Shown: positions 9,698-18,493 of the stretch, piece by piece
Layout: each line of letters begins with the position of its first letter
How positions within the stretch are numbered: position 1 is the first letter of the stretch
Source: Cognatundibacterium rivi
GTDB lineage: Bacteria; Pseudomonadota; Gammaproteobacteria; Burkholderiales; Burkholderiaceae_D
NCBI RefSeq assembly: GCF_018139565.1
Contig: NZ_JAGSPK010000003.1
Span: 558,001 to 622,000, forward strand
Reading direction: 5' to 3'
DNA length: 64,000 nucleotides
The notes under the pieces: model-generated
Databases searched by the model: none
Told to the model about the DNA's origin: nothing
The model's input: only the letters and a program-made list of their open reading frames with translations
Program-made: the position numbers and the translations under genes

Positions 9698-11764
9698 ATG
9701 ACATCTGTAAGACCCATCTCACTCATCATCAGCACCCTGTTTTATCCTCTTTGCAGTTACTCTGTTCAAGCACAAACAAAGAACACAAACGAACTACCTC
9801 AAATTGAAGTGAAGGCTACATCTCAACCCGGTACCACCGCTGTGAGCGGTGCCAGCAAAACGCCATCCAGCATACTCGAAACAGCGCAATCAATCTCTGT
9901 TGTGAGCTCAGAAGATTTACGGGATCGCGTCGCCAATAGCAGTAAAGAAGCATTGGAATTTACACCCGGCATCGTCGCTGGACAAGGAGAAGGACGGCGG
10001 GATGAATTCTACATTCGCGGGTTCTATTCCCCACGCGAAACACTGTTAGATGGCATGCGCGACGACAGCCTGTATTTTCGAGATATTGCCACGACAGATC
10101 GCTTAGAAGTCATTAAAGGTGCTACCGCGGCCTTGTATGGTCGTGGTGCCGCCGGCGGCCTGATTAACCGTATTACAAAAAAACCACAAGCAAAACAAGA
10201 CCAGGAAATCTCTTTAGCTTTAGGCTCCAACAAACAACGAAGAGTCAGTGTCGATGTCGGTGGCTCCTTAAATACGGAAGTCAACGCGCGTTTGATTGCC
10301 GCCTACGACTCCGGCGATAGCTATCGGGATGTGGTTGAGCATCGCCGTACGCTGCTGGCACCATCGCTGTCATGGAGCTTCTCACCGAAAACCAGCCTGT
10401 TGTTGCAAGCTGAAATACAGCGCGAAGACCATATACCAGATCGCGGCATTCCATCCTTAAATGGGCGAGCCGTGAACGTCGATGCAAGTCGTTTTTATGG
10501 GGAAAAATTTGACTTTACCAGCACCGATAGTGATCTCGTGAAAGCGCGTTTGGAACACACATTCACCCCACAGCTCCAGCTCGTCAATAACACGCAATAC
10601 AGTCAAACCGATCTGATCGGTGCGAATACACGCAGCCGACGTGTCAACCCCAACAACACCGTTTCACGTCAGATTACTTACTTCCCGATAAAACAAAAAA
10701 ACCTGATCAATCAAACCGAATTAACTTACAGCGTCGCAAATCATGTGCTGCTGGCGGGTGTGGAATTGTCTCAACAAAAACGTGATTCATTGGTCAGACA
10801 AACCGGCATTGCTTTACCGGTCGATCTTTATCAGCCTCAACAATTACTTACTGCTCCAGATTTCAAGACTTTACCGGTTGCACTGAACAATGACTTTAAT
10901 GCCGACACAACGGCAATCTACGTGCAAGATCAAATCATGCTGACAAATGATTGGAATATGCTGCTAGGTGGACGCTTTGATCATTTCAAGCAAAAGCAAA
11001 CTAATCGTTTACTCAATAACGCCATCAGCGAACGCAGTGATCATTTATTCTCTCCACGTTTGGGACTGACATATAAAATTACCCCAGAGCAGTCCGCTTA
11101 CCTTACCCTCAGCCGTGCATATCAACCAGCTGGTGGAGATTTGCTATACACCGGCAGTACACCACTCACACAAGTGGATCCATTAAAAACTGACTTACAA
11201 GAAATAGGTTTAAAACAGGAATGGCTGGATAAGCGCTTATACAGCAGCATCGCGATATTCAGAATTGAACAAAGCAATCAATTAACGGCAGACCCGACCG
11301 ACCTTACAGGCTTGCGTCAGTTGCAAGTTGGTCGTCAGCGAAATCAAGGCTTAGAAGTCGAACTTAAGGGGGAACTTTTTAGCGGAACACAATTTAATGC
11401 CAGCTACACCTATAACGATGCAAAAATCATCGCATCGAACGACGTACGTGTAGGTAATCGCGCTGAAATGACCCCGGCACACAATGCCAGCCTGTGGGTT
11501 AATCAACGACTCGCCAGAAATTGGACATTGGGTGCAGGTCTTCTTGCACATAGCGAGCAATTCGCACTGACCGACAACGCTGTGCGACTCCCCGGTTATG
11601 CCCGTCTCGATTTAGCATTAAGTTACTTGCAACCGAAATATGACATCAGCTTAAAACTCAATAATGTCAACAATACTCGCTATATAGAATCTGCACAAAA
11701 CAATGTGCAGCTACAACCCGGCGCACCTTTCAACATCCGCTTAGTATTGAACACACGATTGTAG
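9698..11764 (+). CDS. TonB-dependent siderophore receptor
   Basis: Outer-membrane gated channel that imports a ferric siderophore using TonB energy. The 688-residue product has a signal peptide ending near SVQAQ (residue 26) and a TonB-box-like segment around PQIEVKAT. A plug domain follows (ETAQSISVVSSEDL; then DEFYIRGFYSPRETLLDGMRD and VIKGATAALYGRGAAGGLIN), and the rest is a long beta-barrel ending in an aromatic-poor but typical terminal strand (FNIRLVLNTRL). The start is supported by taaggaaacacaaATG. It is 32 bp after the synthetase remnant and downstream of the Fur box. With the synthetase broken, it probably scavenges a siderophore made by others. The ligand cannot be told from sequence. 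Confidence 0.93.
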   Translation: MTSVRPISLIISTLFYPLCSYSVQAQTKNTNELPQIEVKATSQPGTTAVSGASKTPSSILETAQSISVVSSEDLRDRVANSSKEALEFTPGIVAGQGEGRRDEFYIRGFYSPRETLLDGMRDDSLYFRDIATTDRLEVIKGATAALYGRGAAGGLINRITKKPQAKQDQEISLALGSNKQRRVSVDVGGSLNTEVNARLIAAYDSGDSYRDVVEHRRTLLAPSLSWSFSPKTSLLLQAEIQREDHIPDRGIPSLNGRAVNVDASRFYGEKFDFTSTDSDLVKARLEHTFTPQLQLVNNTQYSQTDLIGANTRSRRVNPNNTVSRQITYFPIKQKNLINQTELTYSVANHVLLAGVELSQQKRDSLVRQTGIALPVDLYQPQQLLTAPDFKTLPVALNNDFNADTTAIYVQDQIMLTNDWNMLLGGRFDHFKQKQTNRLLNNAISERSDHLFSPRLGLTYKITPEQSAYLTLSRAYQPAGGDLLYTGSTPLTQVDPLKTDLQEIGLKQEWLDKRLYSSIAIFRIEQSNQLTADPTDLTGLRQLQVGRQRNQGLEVELKGELFSGTQFNASYTYNDAKIIASNDVRVGNRAEMTPAHNASLWVNQRLARNWTLGAGLLAHSEQFALTDNAVRLPGYARLDLALSYLQPKYDISLKLNNVNNTRYIESAQNNVQLQPGAPFNIRLVLNTRL

Positions 11765-11830
11765 TCAGCCGGCTTGCGTATCTGACGGATCTGTTCTGAA
11801 ATACACTACTCATCAAAAGCGTTGCGATCA

Positions 11831-11862
11831 TGCCCAATAAATTTTATTGGGCATTTTATTTT
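11831..11862 (+). terminator. Rho-independent terminator after the TonB receptor
   Basis: Arms TGCCCAATAA (11831-11840) and TTATTGGGCA (11844-11853), three-base loop, followed by ttttattttt. It lies 67 bp after the receptor stop and faces the convergent acyltransferase gene. Confidence 0.85.
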
Positions 11863-11918
11863 TAGTGATGTGAATAGTCTTTCGTCGTTCATTATTCAGC
11901 ACCCGATGGAGCAGGCAG

Positions 11919-12683
11919 CTATTGCGACAAACCTAATTCACGCATCACCAGTTCACGCGCCTGCAAAGCGATGTCACGACGATGCGCACCTTCGGTCGCA
12001 ATCGCCGGTAAGCGTATCACTTCGGCAGTCATGCGCGGCGCTTTGAGGATAGTGCTCATGCTTTCGGCAAACGTCATGTCGCCAATGAAATCTGCCGCCG
12101 CATGAAATTTTCCTTGTGCATCGACATACCGCAGCACAAAAGGCTGCACCGGTACTTTGGCTTCTATCGCCGCTTCAAATAAATTGGCATGAAATGGCAA
12201 CACCGTGCCCTGCGCTGCGGTAGTGCCCTCAGGGAAAAAAGCGATACGTTTGCCATCATGAATCTGGTGTACCAGCCCTTCGTAAATCCGCCGCACTTCA
12301 CGCTGTTTACCACGCGCTAAAAATATGGTTCCTGCTTTTTCGCATAGCCAGCCCAGTACGGGCCAGGAACGGATATCCGCTTTCGCAACGAAATGACATG
12401 GATGCACCGTGTTAATAACAAAAATATCGAGCCAGGACACGTGATTCGAGACGATCAGCGCTCGTTCTGCGAAGTGTCCCTGGCTGGCATCCTTAAACAC
12501 CACATCCACTGTGCAGATCGCCATCAGTTGGCGCGACCAGCGCTGCACCAGCGCTTCTCTCCGGACAGCCCCCACGATGGGAAAGAGCAAGGCACTGGTC
12601 AGCAAGCCTGCAAGCAGATGGAGGAAAATGCGGAAAAAATGCCAGAAAATCATACGGACTCGCCAGATACTCCAACGGAGCAT
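11919..12683 (-). CDS. plsC: 1-acyl-sn-glycerol-3-phosphate acyltransferase (PlsC family)
   Basis: Transfers an acyl chain to lysophosphatidic acid in phospholipid synthesis at the inner membrane. The 254-residue protein has an N-terminal hydrophobic helix (about residues 12-38), the catalytic NHX4D motif in NHVSWLD (His81, Asp86) and the phosphate-binding block FPEGTT at 150-155. It is the last gene of a minus-strand series after the dihydroorotase-like gene (152-bp gap). The start at 12683 is tentative; a second ATG ten codons inside would keep the membrane helix. Paralogues of this family can acylate other lipids, so the exact substrate is inferred. Confidence 0.88.
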   Translation of the reverse strand: MLRWSIWRVRMIFWHFFRIFLHLLAGLLTSALLFPIVGAVRREALVQRWSRQLMAICTVDVVFKDASQGHFAERALIVSNHVSWLDIFVINTVHPCHFVAKADIRSWPVLGWLCEKAGTIFLARGKQREVRRIYEGLVHQIHDGKRIAFFPEGTTAAQGTVLPFHANLFEAAIEAKVPVQPFVLRYVDAQGKFHAAADFIGDMTFAESMSTILKAPRMTAEVIRLPAIATEGAHRRDIALQARELVMRELGLSQ

Positions 12684-12834
12684 TCATTAAAATTTTTGTT
12701 CTTCGGTACAAAGCCAAGAGGCGTCGCAGATGGCATTCATACGCCCTGTTCGCTTTGTATATAGCGGTTATTGCCAGCAGTCACCGCATCACCCGGCGAT
12801 AGCAGGCGATGCAGGTGACGGTGTTGAATGCAGA

Positions 12835-14118
12835 TTACAGATTGTCAAAGGCAATATGCCCATCCACCATCGTCAGCTTAACGACGCCCGGCAATTCGTA
12901 GCCAAGAAACGGCGTATGCTTGCCCTGACTCGCCAACGCAGCGGCTTCCACTTTCCAGTGTGCAGCAGGATCAAATACACACAGATCGGCCGCACTACCT
13001 ACAGCCAGTTTGCCTGCAGCGATACCTGCCACCTGTGCCGCACCGTTACTGATTTTCGTCAACGCTTGCGACAAAGTCACGGCGCCACGGCTGTCTTCTG
13101 CCCATTTCAGCGCAAGCGACAATAACAACTCCAGCCCGGTTGCGCCCGGAGACGCTTCAGCAAACGGCAACAGTTTTTCATCATCATCGACTGGTGTGTG
13201 ATCCGAGCAGATCGCATCAATGGTGCCATCGCTCAATGCCGTTTTAATCGCATCACGGTCGCGCTGGCTGCGCAATGGTGGTGTCATGCGTGCATTCGAA
13301 TCAAAGTAGCCGATATCGTTATCGGTCAGATGCACATGATGGGCGCCGACATCGCAAGTCAGCGACAAGCCTTCGGCTTTCGCCTGACGCACCAGATCCA
13401 GACCGGCAGCGGAGGAAATCCGGCACAGATGCACTTTCGCCCCCGTCGCCCGCATCAGCTCAAACAAGGTATGCAAGGCGATTGTTTCTGCCATCACTGG
13501 CACGCCGGATAAGCCCAGCCGTGATGCCAGCGAGCCGCTGTGCGCAACACCACCTTTGCCTATATAAGCATCTTGCGGACGTAACCAGACCGTGTAGCCA
13601 AACGTGCTCGCGTATTGCAAAGCACGTTGCAAAGTATTGGTATCAGCAATCGTTACTTCGGCTTGCGAAAAACCGATACAACCGGCCTCTGTCAGTGCGG
13701 ACATTTCTGTCAGAGACTCGCCTTTCAGTCCCACCGTCAGCGCGCCGAGTGGATAAACATGGGCTTTATTTTGTGTGCGCGCACGTTGCCGCAGCATTTC
13801 GACCAGACCAGATTCATCCAGTACCGGATCCGTATCCGGTGGACACACCAGACTCGTTACGCCACCGCGCATGGCGGCCTGCAATTCCGATTCCAGTGTG
13901 GCTTTGTATTCAAAGCCGGGTTCGCGCAAACGGGCACTTAAATCGACCAGCCCCGGAGCCACAACCAGACCGCTGGCATCCACGACTTTGTTGGCGACAA
14001 AATCTGCCGGCGCCGCACCGACAGCAAGAATTTTTCCGGCAGCGATAAACACATCCTGTACCGCATCAATGCCGCTCGCCGGATCAATCACGCGGCCATT
14101 TTTAATTTGAATTTTCAT
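12835..14118 (-). CDS. pyrC': Dihydroorotase-like protein, catalytic metal site lost (PyrC'/PyrX)
   Basis: A 427-residue amidohydrolase of the type I dihydroorotase family encoded directly downstream of pyrB. The fold markers remain (APGLVDL...RLREPG, CSDHTP near the C-terminal third). However, the DxHxH metal-binding motif reads D59-L-S61-A-R63, so both histidines are replaced by Ser and Arg. In Pseudomonas and other proteobacteria such inactive subunits are required for assembly of the aspartate transcarbamoylase holoenzyme rather than catalysis, and an active dihydroorotase is encoded elsewhere. That is the likely role here. The gap to pyrB is 82 bp. Confidence 0.9.
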   Translation of the reverse strand: MKIQIKNGRVIDPASGIDAVQDVFIAAGKILAVGAAPADFVANKVVDASGLVVAPGLVDLSARLREPGFEYKATLESELQAAMRGGVTSLVCPPDTDPVLDESGLVEMLRQRARTQNKAHVYPLGALTVGLKGESLTEMSALTEAGCIGFSQAEVTIADTNTLQRALQYASTFGYTVWLRPQDAYIGKGGVAHSGSLASRLGLSGVPVMAETIALHTLFELMRATGAKVHLCRISSAAGLDLVRQAKAEGLSLTCDVGAHHVHLTDNDIGYFDSNARMTPPLRSQRDRDAIKTALSDGTIDAICSDHTPVDDDEKLLPFAEASPGATGLELLLSLALKWAEDSRGAVTLSQALTKISNGAAQVAGIAAGKLAVGSAADLCVFDPAAHWKVEAAALASQGKHTPFLGYELPGVVKLTMVDGHIAFDNL

Positions 14119-14200
14119 GTTGCTTCCCTGTACGTCTCACGTAACGGATAACGCACGATCAGTTATCGCCGGGCCTGCGCCGGGCTCAATCTCACAGATA

Positions 14201-15175
14201 TCAGGCGTCACTGCCGCTGTTGCCGGCGACAATGCTCATCACTGCCATGCGCACGGCAATACCGAATGTGACCTGCGACAAAATCACGGCCTGCGGGCCG
14301 TCCGCGACAGCAGAATCAATTTCTACGCCACGGTTCATTGGACCCGGATGCATGACGATCGCATCAGGATGCGCCAGCGCCAGCCGTTCCGGCGTTAAGC
14401 CGTAGCTCTTGAAATATTCCTGAGCAGAAGGCAGCAAGGCACCACTCATACGTTCATTTTGCAGGCGCAACATGATGATGACGTCCACGCCTTTCAGGCC
14501 TTCGTTCATATCGGTGAAAACGCGCACACCCATCTGTTCCAGGCCGCCCGGCAGCAAAGTGCGCGGACCGATCACGCGCACTTCCGGCACGCCCAGCGTC
14601 GTCAGCGCATGGATGTCAGAACGTGCAACGCGGCTGTGCAAGACGTCGCCGACGATAGCCACGGTAAGATTCGTAAAATCTTTCTTATAGTGGCGGATGG
14701 TGTACATGTCGAGCAGACCCTGGGTCGGATGTGCGTGGCGACCATCACCCGCATTGACTACATGCACATGATGCTGTTTCGTATCATTGAGATGTTTGGC
14801 AATCAAAAAAGGGGCGCCGGAAGTCGCGTGACGAACCACAAACATATCGGCGTGCATTGCCGCCAGATTGTCGATGGTGTCGAGCAAGGATTCACCTTTG
14901 CTGGTACTCGATGCCGCAATATTGAGGTTGATCACGTCGGCCGACAGACGTTTCGAGGCGATCTCAAATGTAGTGCGGGTGCGGGTGGAGTTTTCAAAGA
15001 ACAGATTAAACACACTTTTACCGCGCATCAGCGGCACTTTTTTGACTTCGCGGTCGCTGACGCTGACAAATGACGAGGCGGTGTCGAGAATATGATTGAC
15101 GATGGATTTAGGCAGACCGTCTATCGTCAGCAGATGCTGAAGTTCACCGTGTTTATTGAGCTGAGGATTATGCAT
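14201..15175 (-). CDS. pyrB: Aspartate carbamoyltransferase catalytic subunit
   Basis: Condenses carbamoyl phosphate with aspartate, the committed step of pyrimidine synthesis. The 324-residue protein has the carbamoyl-phosphate motif STRTR at residues 63-67 and the HPTQGLLD block in the middle. I start it at the ATG at 15175 ([10 protein letters not shown]), which overlaps the pyrR stop by 8 bp (ATGCATAA). A longer frame from 15202 would overlap pyrR further and adds residues without family support. It is translationally coupled to pyrR and followed by the inactive dihydroorotase subunit, the usual PyrB-PyrC' pair. Confidence 0.96.
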   Translation of the reverse strand: MHNPQLNKHGELQHLLTIDGLPKSIVNHILDTASSFVSVSDREVKKVPLMRGKSVFNLFFENSTRTRTTFEIASKRLSADVINLNIAASSTSKGESLLDTIDNLAAMHADMFVVRHATSGAPFLIAKHLNDTKQHHVHVVNAGDGRHAHPTQGLLDMYTIRHYKKDFTNLTVAIVGDVLHSRVARSDIHALTTLGVPEVRVIGPRTLLPGGLEQMGVRVFTDMNEGLKGVDVIIMLRLQNERMSGALLPSAQEYFKSYGLTPERLALAHPDAIVMHPGPMNRGVEIDSAVADGPQAVILSQVTFGIAVRMAVMSIVAGNSGSDA

Positions 15176-15680
15176 GATCGATAGAAAAACTAAGTGTGCC
15201 ATCGTCTGCGCGTTGCAGATTCACAGAGACAGCGGGTTCAAATGAGGCAACATGCACAACAAAATCGGCAGCAATCGGTAATTCACGCCCACCGCGATCC
15301 ACCAGCGCCGCCAGCATCACACGGGCAGGTCTGCCGTAGTCGAACAACTCGTTGATGGCTGCGCGCGTCGTTCGTCCTGTGTACAGCACGTCGTCCACCA
15401 GTATGATGTGTGCGCCATCGACTTCGAATGGAATATGTGTCGGCTTGACATCAGCATGCAGACCTTTCGCCGCATAGTCATCGCGATAAAATGACACATC
15501 AATCAGACCAGGCTTATTTTTCAGGCCGAGATCATTCACCAGGCGTTCGGCAATCCAGGCACCGCCAGAGTAAATACCGATGATCGCCAGATTATCATTT
15601 GCCACGGCTTGTGGTTTGATCTGCTTCAGAAGCTGCTGATACAGCGCTTCCGCATTCAGTGTGGAGGAAACATTGCTCAT
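15168..15680 (-). CDS. pyrR: PyrR family uracil phosphoribosyltransferase/regulator
   Basis: A 170-residue phosphoribosyltransferase with the PRPP-binding loop [10 protein letters not shown] at residues 95-104. In Gram-positive bacteria PyrR binds pyr leader RNA to promote termination and also has weak uracil phosphoribosyltransferase activity. Here its start overlaps the ruvX stop by 4 bp (ATGA) and its end overlaps pyrB by 8 bp. No leader space exists inside this cluster for a PyrR-binding attenuator, so a role as salvage enzyme or a regulator of distant targets is more likely. That is inference. Confidence 0.93.
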   Translation of the reverse strand: MSNVSSTLNAEALYQQLLKQIKPQAVANDNLAIIGIYSGGAWIAERLVNDLGLKNKPGLIDVSFYRDDYAAKGLHADVKPTHIPFEVDGAHIILVDDVLYTGRTTRAAINELFDYGRPARVMLAALVDRGGRELPIAADFVVHVASFEPAVSVNLQRADDGTLSFSIDHA

Positions 15681-16084
15681 GGGTTCTCGTCAAAATATTG
15701 TTGCAGAATCAGGGCTGCGGCATCGTCATCAATATGTGCACCGCGCTTGCCGTTCAGAACGGCGGAGGAATAACGTTCATCAACCAGTTTCGTCGGGAGC
15801 TTGAAGCGGCCTTGCAGCTGATTCGCAAAGCGGCGGCAACGCTGCGTCATTTCATGCGACTCGCCATCCGGATGCAGCGGTAATCCGACTACGCATAACA
15901 CTGGCTGCCAATTGCTGATCAGCGCAGCGACTTCGGCAAATTTGCCATCGTTGGTCGGTGCATGAATGATGTTGAGTGGCTCAGCCTGACGCAAGAAGGT
16001 ATTGCCGACCGCCACACCAATACGTTTCAATCCGAAATCAAAGGCAAGCACCGTACCATCAGCCTTGGCTTCGAGCATAGTCAT
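15677..16084 (-). CDS. ruvX: Putative pre-16S rRNA nuclease / Holliday junction resolvase-like YqgF
   Basis: A 135-residue RNase H-fold protein. Acidic catalytic positions are visible: Asp16 in AFDFGLKRIGVAVG, the Glu of the VDERYSS block and the terminal DDDAAALILQQYF. In E. coli the protein matures the 5' end of 16S rRNA; the resolvase role is older and less certain. Its start shares one base with the algH stop (TGATG) and its stop overlaps pyrR by ATGA, so algH-ruvX-pyrR-pyrB reads as a tight operon. Confidence 0.94.
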   Translation of the reverse strand: MTMLEAKADGTVLAFDFGLKRIGVAVGNTFLRQAEPLNIIHAPTNDGKFAEVAALISNWQPVLCVVGLPLHPDGESHEMTQRCRRFANQLQGRFKLPTKLVDERYSSAVLNGKRGAHIDDDAAALILQQYFDENP

Positions 16085-16764
16085 CAGGCGTGCCCCGCTT
16101 CGGATGAAAGCATAATCGGATCAATACCGAGTAATTTGATGGCCGCATTAAAACGCTCTTCGACCGGCAGCGAAAAAATAATCTGCGGATCGGCGGCAAC
16201 AGTCAGCCAGCCATTGGCGAGAATTTCTTTTTCAAGTTGCCCCGCGCCCCAACCGGCATAACCGACACTCATCACAGTACGTTCAGGGCCGTCACCAGCG
16301 GCAATCGCTTCGAGCACATCGCGCGAGGTCGTGAAAGCAATATCATCAGTTACTTTCAGAGACGAGGTATATTCGCCGACCGGAGAATGCAGCACAAAGC
16401 CACGATCGTCCTGCACCGGGCCGCCAAACATCACCAGATGCTTACCCATAGGATGCGAATCAGGGATCACTTCCAGGCGCAGATCGATACGGTCAAATAA
16501 TTCAGCCACGGTCATATCGGTCGGGCGATTAATCACCATGCCCATCGCGCCACGCGGATTATGTTCACACAGATACACCACGCTGCCGCCAAACACGGGG
16601 TCATGCATAGAAGGCATTGCAATCAGGAAATGATTTGTTAAATTTAAATCAAATGCAGGAGCGGCATCACCGCCTGCTGTTGCAACAATGTCAGAAATGG
16701 AGCCAGCCGGAGCGGGAACACCGTCGGGCAGTTCAGAATGTGGGGATTTTGTTTGCTTCGCCAT
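16084..16764 (-). CDS. algH: YqgE/AlgH family protein
   Basis: A 226-residue member of the UPF0301 (DUF179) family, whose biochemical role is unsettled; in Pseudomonas algH affects alginate expression. Family features are NHFLIAMPSM, VVYLCEHNPRGAMGMVINRP and MFGGPVQDDRGFVLH. The first roughly 40 residues are a variable, Pro/Ala-rich extension, so the true start could be further in, near the NHFLIAMP block. It is first in the algH-ruvX-pyr cluster and is transcribed away from the photolyase gene with only 85 bp between the two starts. Confidence 0.92.
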   Translation of the reverse strand: MAKQTKSPHSELPDGVPAPAGSISDIVATAGGDAAPAFDLNLTNHFLIAMPSMHDPVFGGSVVYLCEHNPRGAMGMVINRPTDMTVAELFDRIDLRLEVIPDSHPMGKHLVMFGGPVQDDRGFVLHSPVGEYTSSLKVTDDIAFTTSRDVLEAIAAGDGPERTVMSVGYAGWGAGQLEKEILANGWLTVAADPQIIFSLPVEERFNAAIKLLGIDPIMLSSEAGHA

Positions 16765-16849
16765 ACCGCCATTTTAGCATTTTTAACGTGTATTTTCGAT
16801 GTGTGCTAAGGTTCCGCACCATGATTCCGACTTTCCTATTCTGATACTT

Positions 16850-18337
16850 ATGCAAGAAAAATCTGTTTCTTTTCAGCGCACTCTGGTCTGGTTCCGGCGT
16901 GATTTACGCTGCTTTGATCATGCCGCGTTATATCAGGCTTTACGCCATAGCAAAGAAGTCATCTGTGTTTTTATTTTTGATCAGACCATCTTAAAACATC
17001 TGCCAGCCAATGACAGGCGCGTGCGTTTCATTCACGACAGCATCATTGAGCTGCAACAGGAAATCGGCAAACTTGGCGGTAGCCTGTTGGTAATACACGG
17101 CGATCCTGCCACCGAAATTCCACGCGTTGCAGAACAACTGCAAGTCAACGCGGTCTTCACTAATCACGACTATGAGCCAGCGGCATTGCAACGCGATGCC
17201 GCGGTGAAAACCGCACTCGGTAAGCAACAGTGCGAATTTTTAAGCTATAAAGACCAGGTGATTTTTGAGAAAAACGAAGTTTTATCGCTAGCCGGTACGC
17301 CCTTTTCCGTCTTCACACCCTACAAGAACGCATGGCTGAAAAAATTCTATGCGGAAGGTAGTGATTTTTACGCAAAATCCTATCTGGTAGAAAAATATGC
17401 TGCACATTTTTGTCGTATCGATTTGGCCGGCATACCGGCTTTATCAGAGATGGGCTTCAGCGACGACCAGACTCAGGCACTTCCTATACGAACAGGCATG
17501 TCCGGCGGTACACAGCTGATCCAGGACTTTCTGGCGCGGATGAAACATTATGATGTTGCCCGCGATTTCCCGGCGCTCAAAGGGCCGTCATATTTGTCAG
17601 TGCATCTGCGTTTCGGCACGGTATCTGTGCGGCATCTGGTACGCGAAGCAATGCAACAAATCAGAACCAGCAGTAATCACGGTGCAGAAATCTGGCTGGC
17701 CGAACTGATTTGGCGCGATTTCTATTTTATGATTCTGCACCACCATCCGCATGTGACCGAACGTGCATTCAAGCCGGACTATGATGCGATTCAATGGGAA
17801 ACAGGCACTCAGGCAGATGCGCATTTTGCCGCCTGGTGCGAAGGTAACACCGGCTATCCGCTGGTTGATGCAGCGATGCGGCAATTGAATCAGACTGGTT
17901 ACATGCATAACCGCTTGCGCATGGTGACCGCCTGCTTTCTGATTAAGGATCTGGGCATAGACTGGCGGCGCGGTGAAGCTTATTTTGCCGAAAAACTGAA
18001 TGACTTTGATTTATCGGCCAACAACGGCGGCTGGCAATGGGCCTCGTCATCCGGCTGCGACGCGCAACCATATTTCAGAATTTTTAATCCGATAACACAA
18101 TCCGAAAAATTTGATGCCGATGGCAAATTCATTGCGCGCTATTTACCGCAACTAGCCAAACTGGATAAGCGCACAATACACGCACCATGGAAAGCGGCGC
18201 CCCTGCTATTACAACAAGCGGGCGTCAGTCTGGGAAAAGATTATCCTTATCCCATCGTCGAACATGACGTCGCGCGAAAGAAAACCCTGGAGCGTTATGC
18301 CGTAGTCAAAAAGCCAGGGACGCTATCTGCGGATTAA
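16850..18337 (+). CDS. phrB: Deoxyribodipyrimidine photolyase
   Basis: Uses blue light to split cyclobutane pyrimidine dimers. From the ATG at 16850 the protein has 495 residues: an antenna-binding photolyase domain opening with TLVWFRRDLRCFDHAAL, then the FAD-binding helical domain with WRDFYFMILHHHP, GYPLVDAAMRQLNQTGYMHNRLR split across conserved positions, and the tail NNGGWQWASSSGCDAQPYF, which is typical of class I CPD photolyases. An in-frame GTG at 16799 would add 17 residues that do not look like the family. It is divergent from algH. A bidirectional hairpin terminator follows. Confidence 0.95.
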   Translation: MQEKSVSFQRTLVWFRRDLRCFDHAALYQALRHSKEVICVFIFDQTILKHLPANDRRVRFIHDSIIELQQEIGKLGGSLLVIHGDPATEIPRVAEQLQVNAVFTNHDYEPAALQRDAAVKTALGKQQCEFLSYKDQVIFEKNEVLSLAGTPFSVFTPYKNAWLKKFYAEGSDFYAKSYLVEKYAAHFCRIDLAGIPALSEMGFSDDQTQALPIRTGMSGGTQLIQDFLARMKHYDVARDFPALKGPSYLSVHLRFGTVSVRHLVREAMQQIRTSSNHGAEIWLAELIWRDFYFMILHHHPHVTERAFKPDYDAIQWETGTQADAHFAAWCEGNTGYPLVDAAMRQLNQTGYMHNRLRMVTACFLIKDLGIDWRRGEAYFAEKLNDFDLSANNGGWQWASSSGCDAQPYFRIFNPITQSEKFDADGKFIARYLPQLAKLDKRTIHAPWKAAPLLLQQAGVSLGKDYPYPIVEHDVARKKTLERYAVVKKPGTLSAD

Positions 18338-18441
18338 AGTGCATCAAGCAGCAACAGGCATTTGATAATATTGATGAGGACGGTGTAGCACGCACCCATA
18401 GTCAACTCAACATCGAGCCTAAAACAGCACGCAATTAACAT

Positions 18442-18473
18442 AAAAAAGCAGAGACGAATCTCTGCTTTTTTTA
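18442..18473. terminator. Bidirectional terminator between phrB and pilL
   Basis: Arms GCAGAGA (18448-18454) and TCTCTGC (18459-18465) around a four-base loop, with an A run on the left and a T run on the right, so it can end both the rightward photolyase transcript and the leftward pil operon. Confidence 0.85.
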
Positions 18474-18493
18474 TTTTCCAAATCAGGAATTAC

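Noticed and set aside
13275-14048. 257-codon open frame antisense to the dihydroorotase-like gene
   Set aside because: Shadow of a conserved gene; Arg/His/Pro-rich composition typical of antisense reading.
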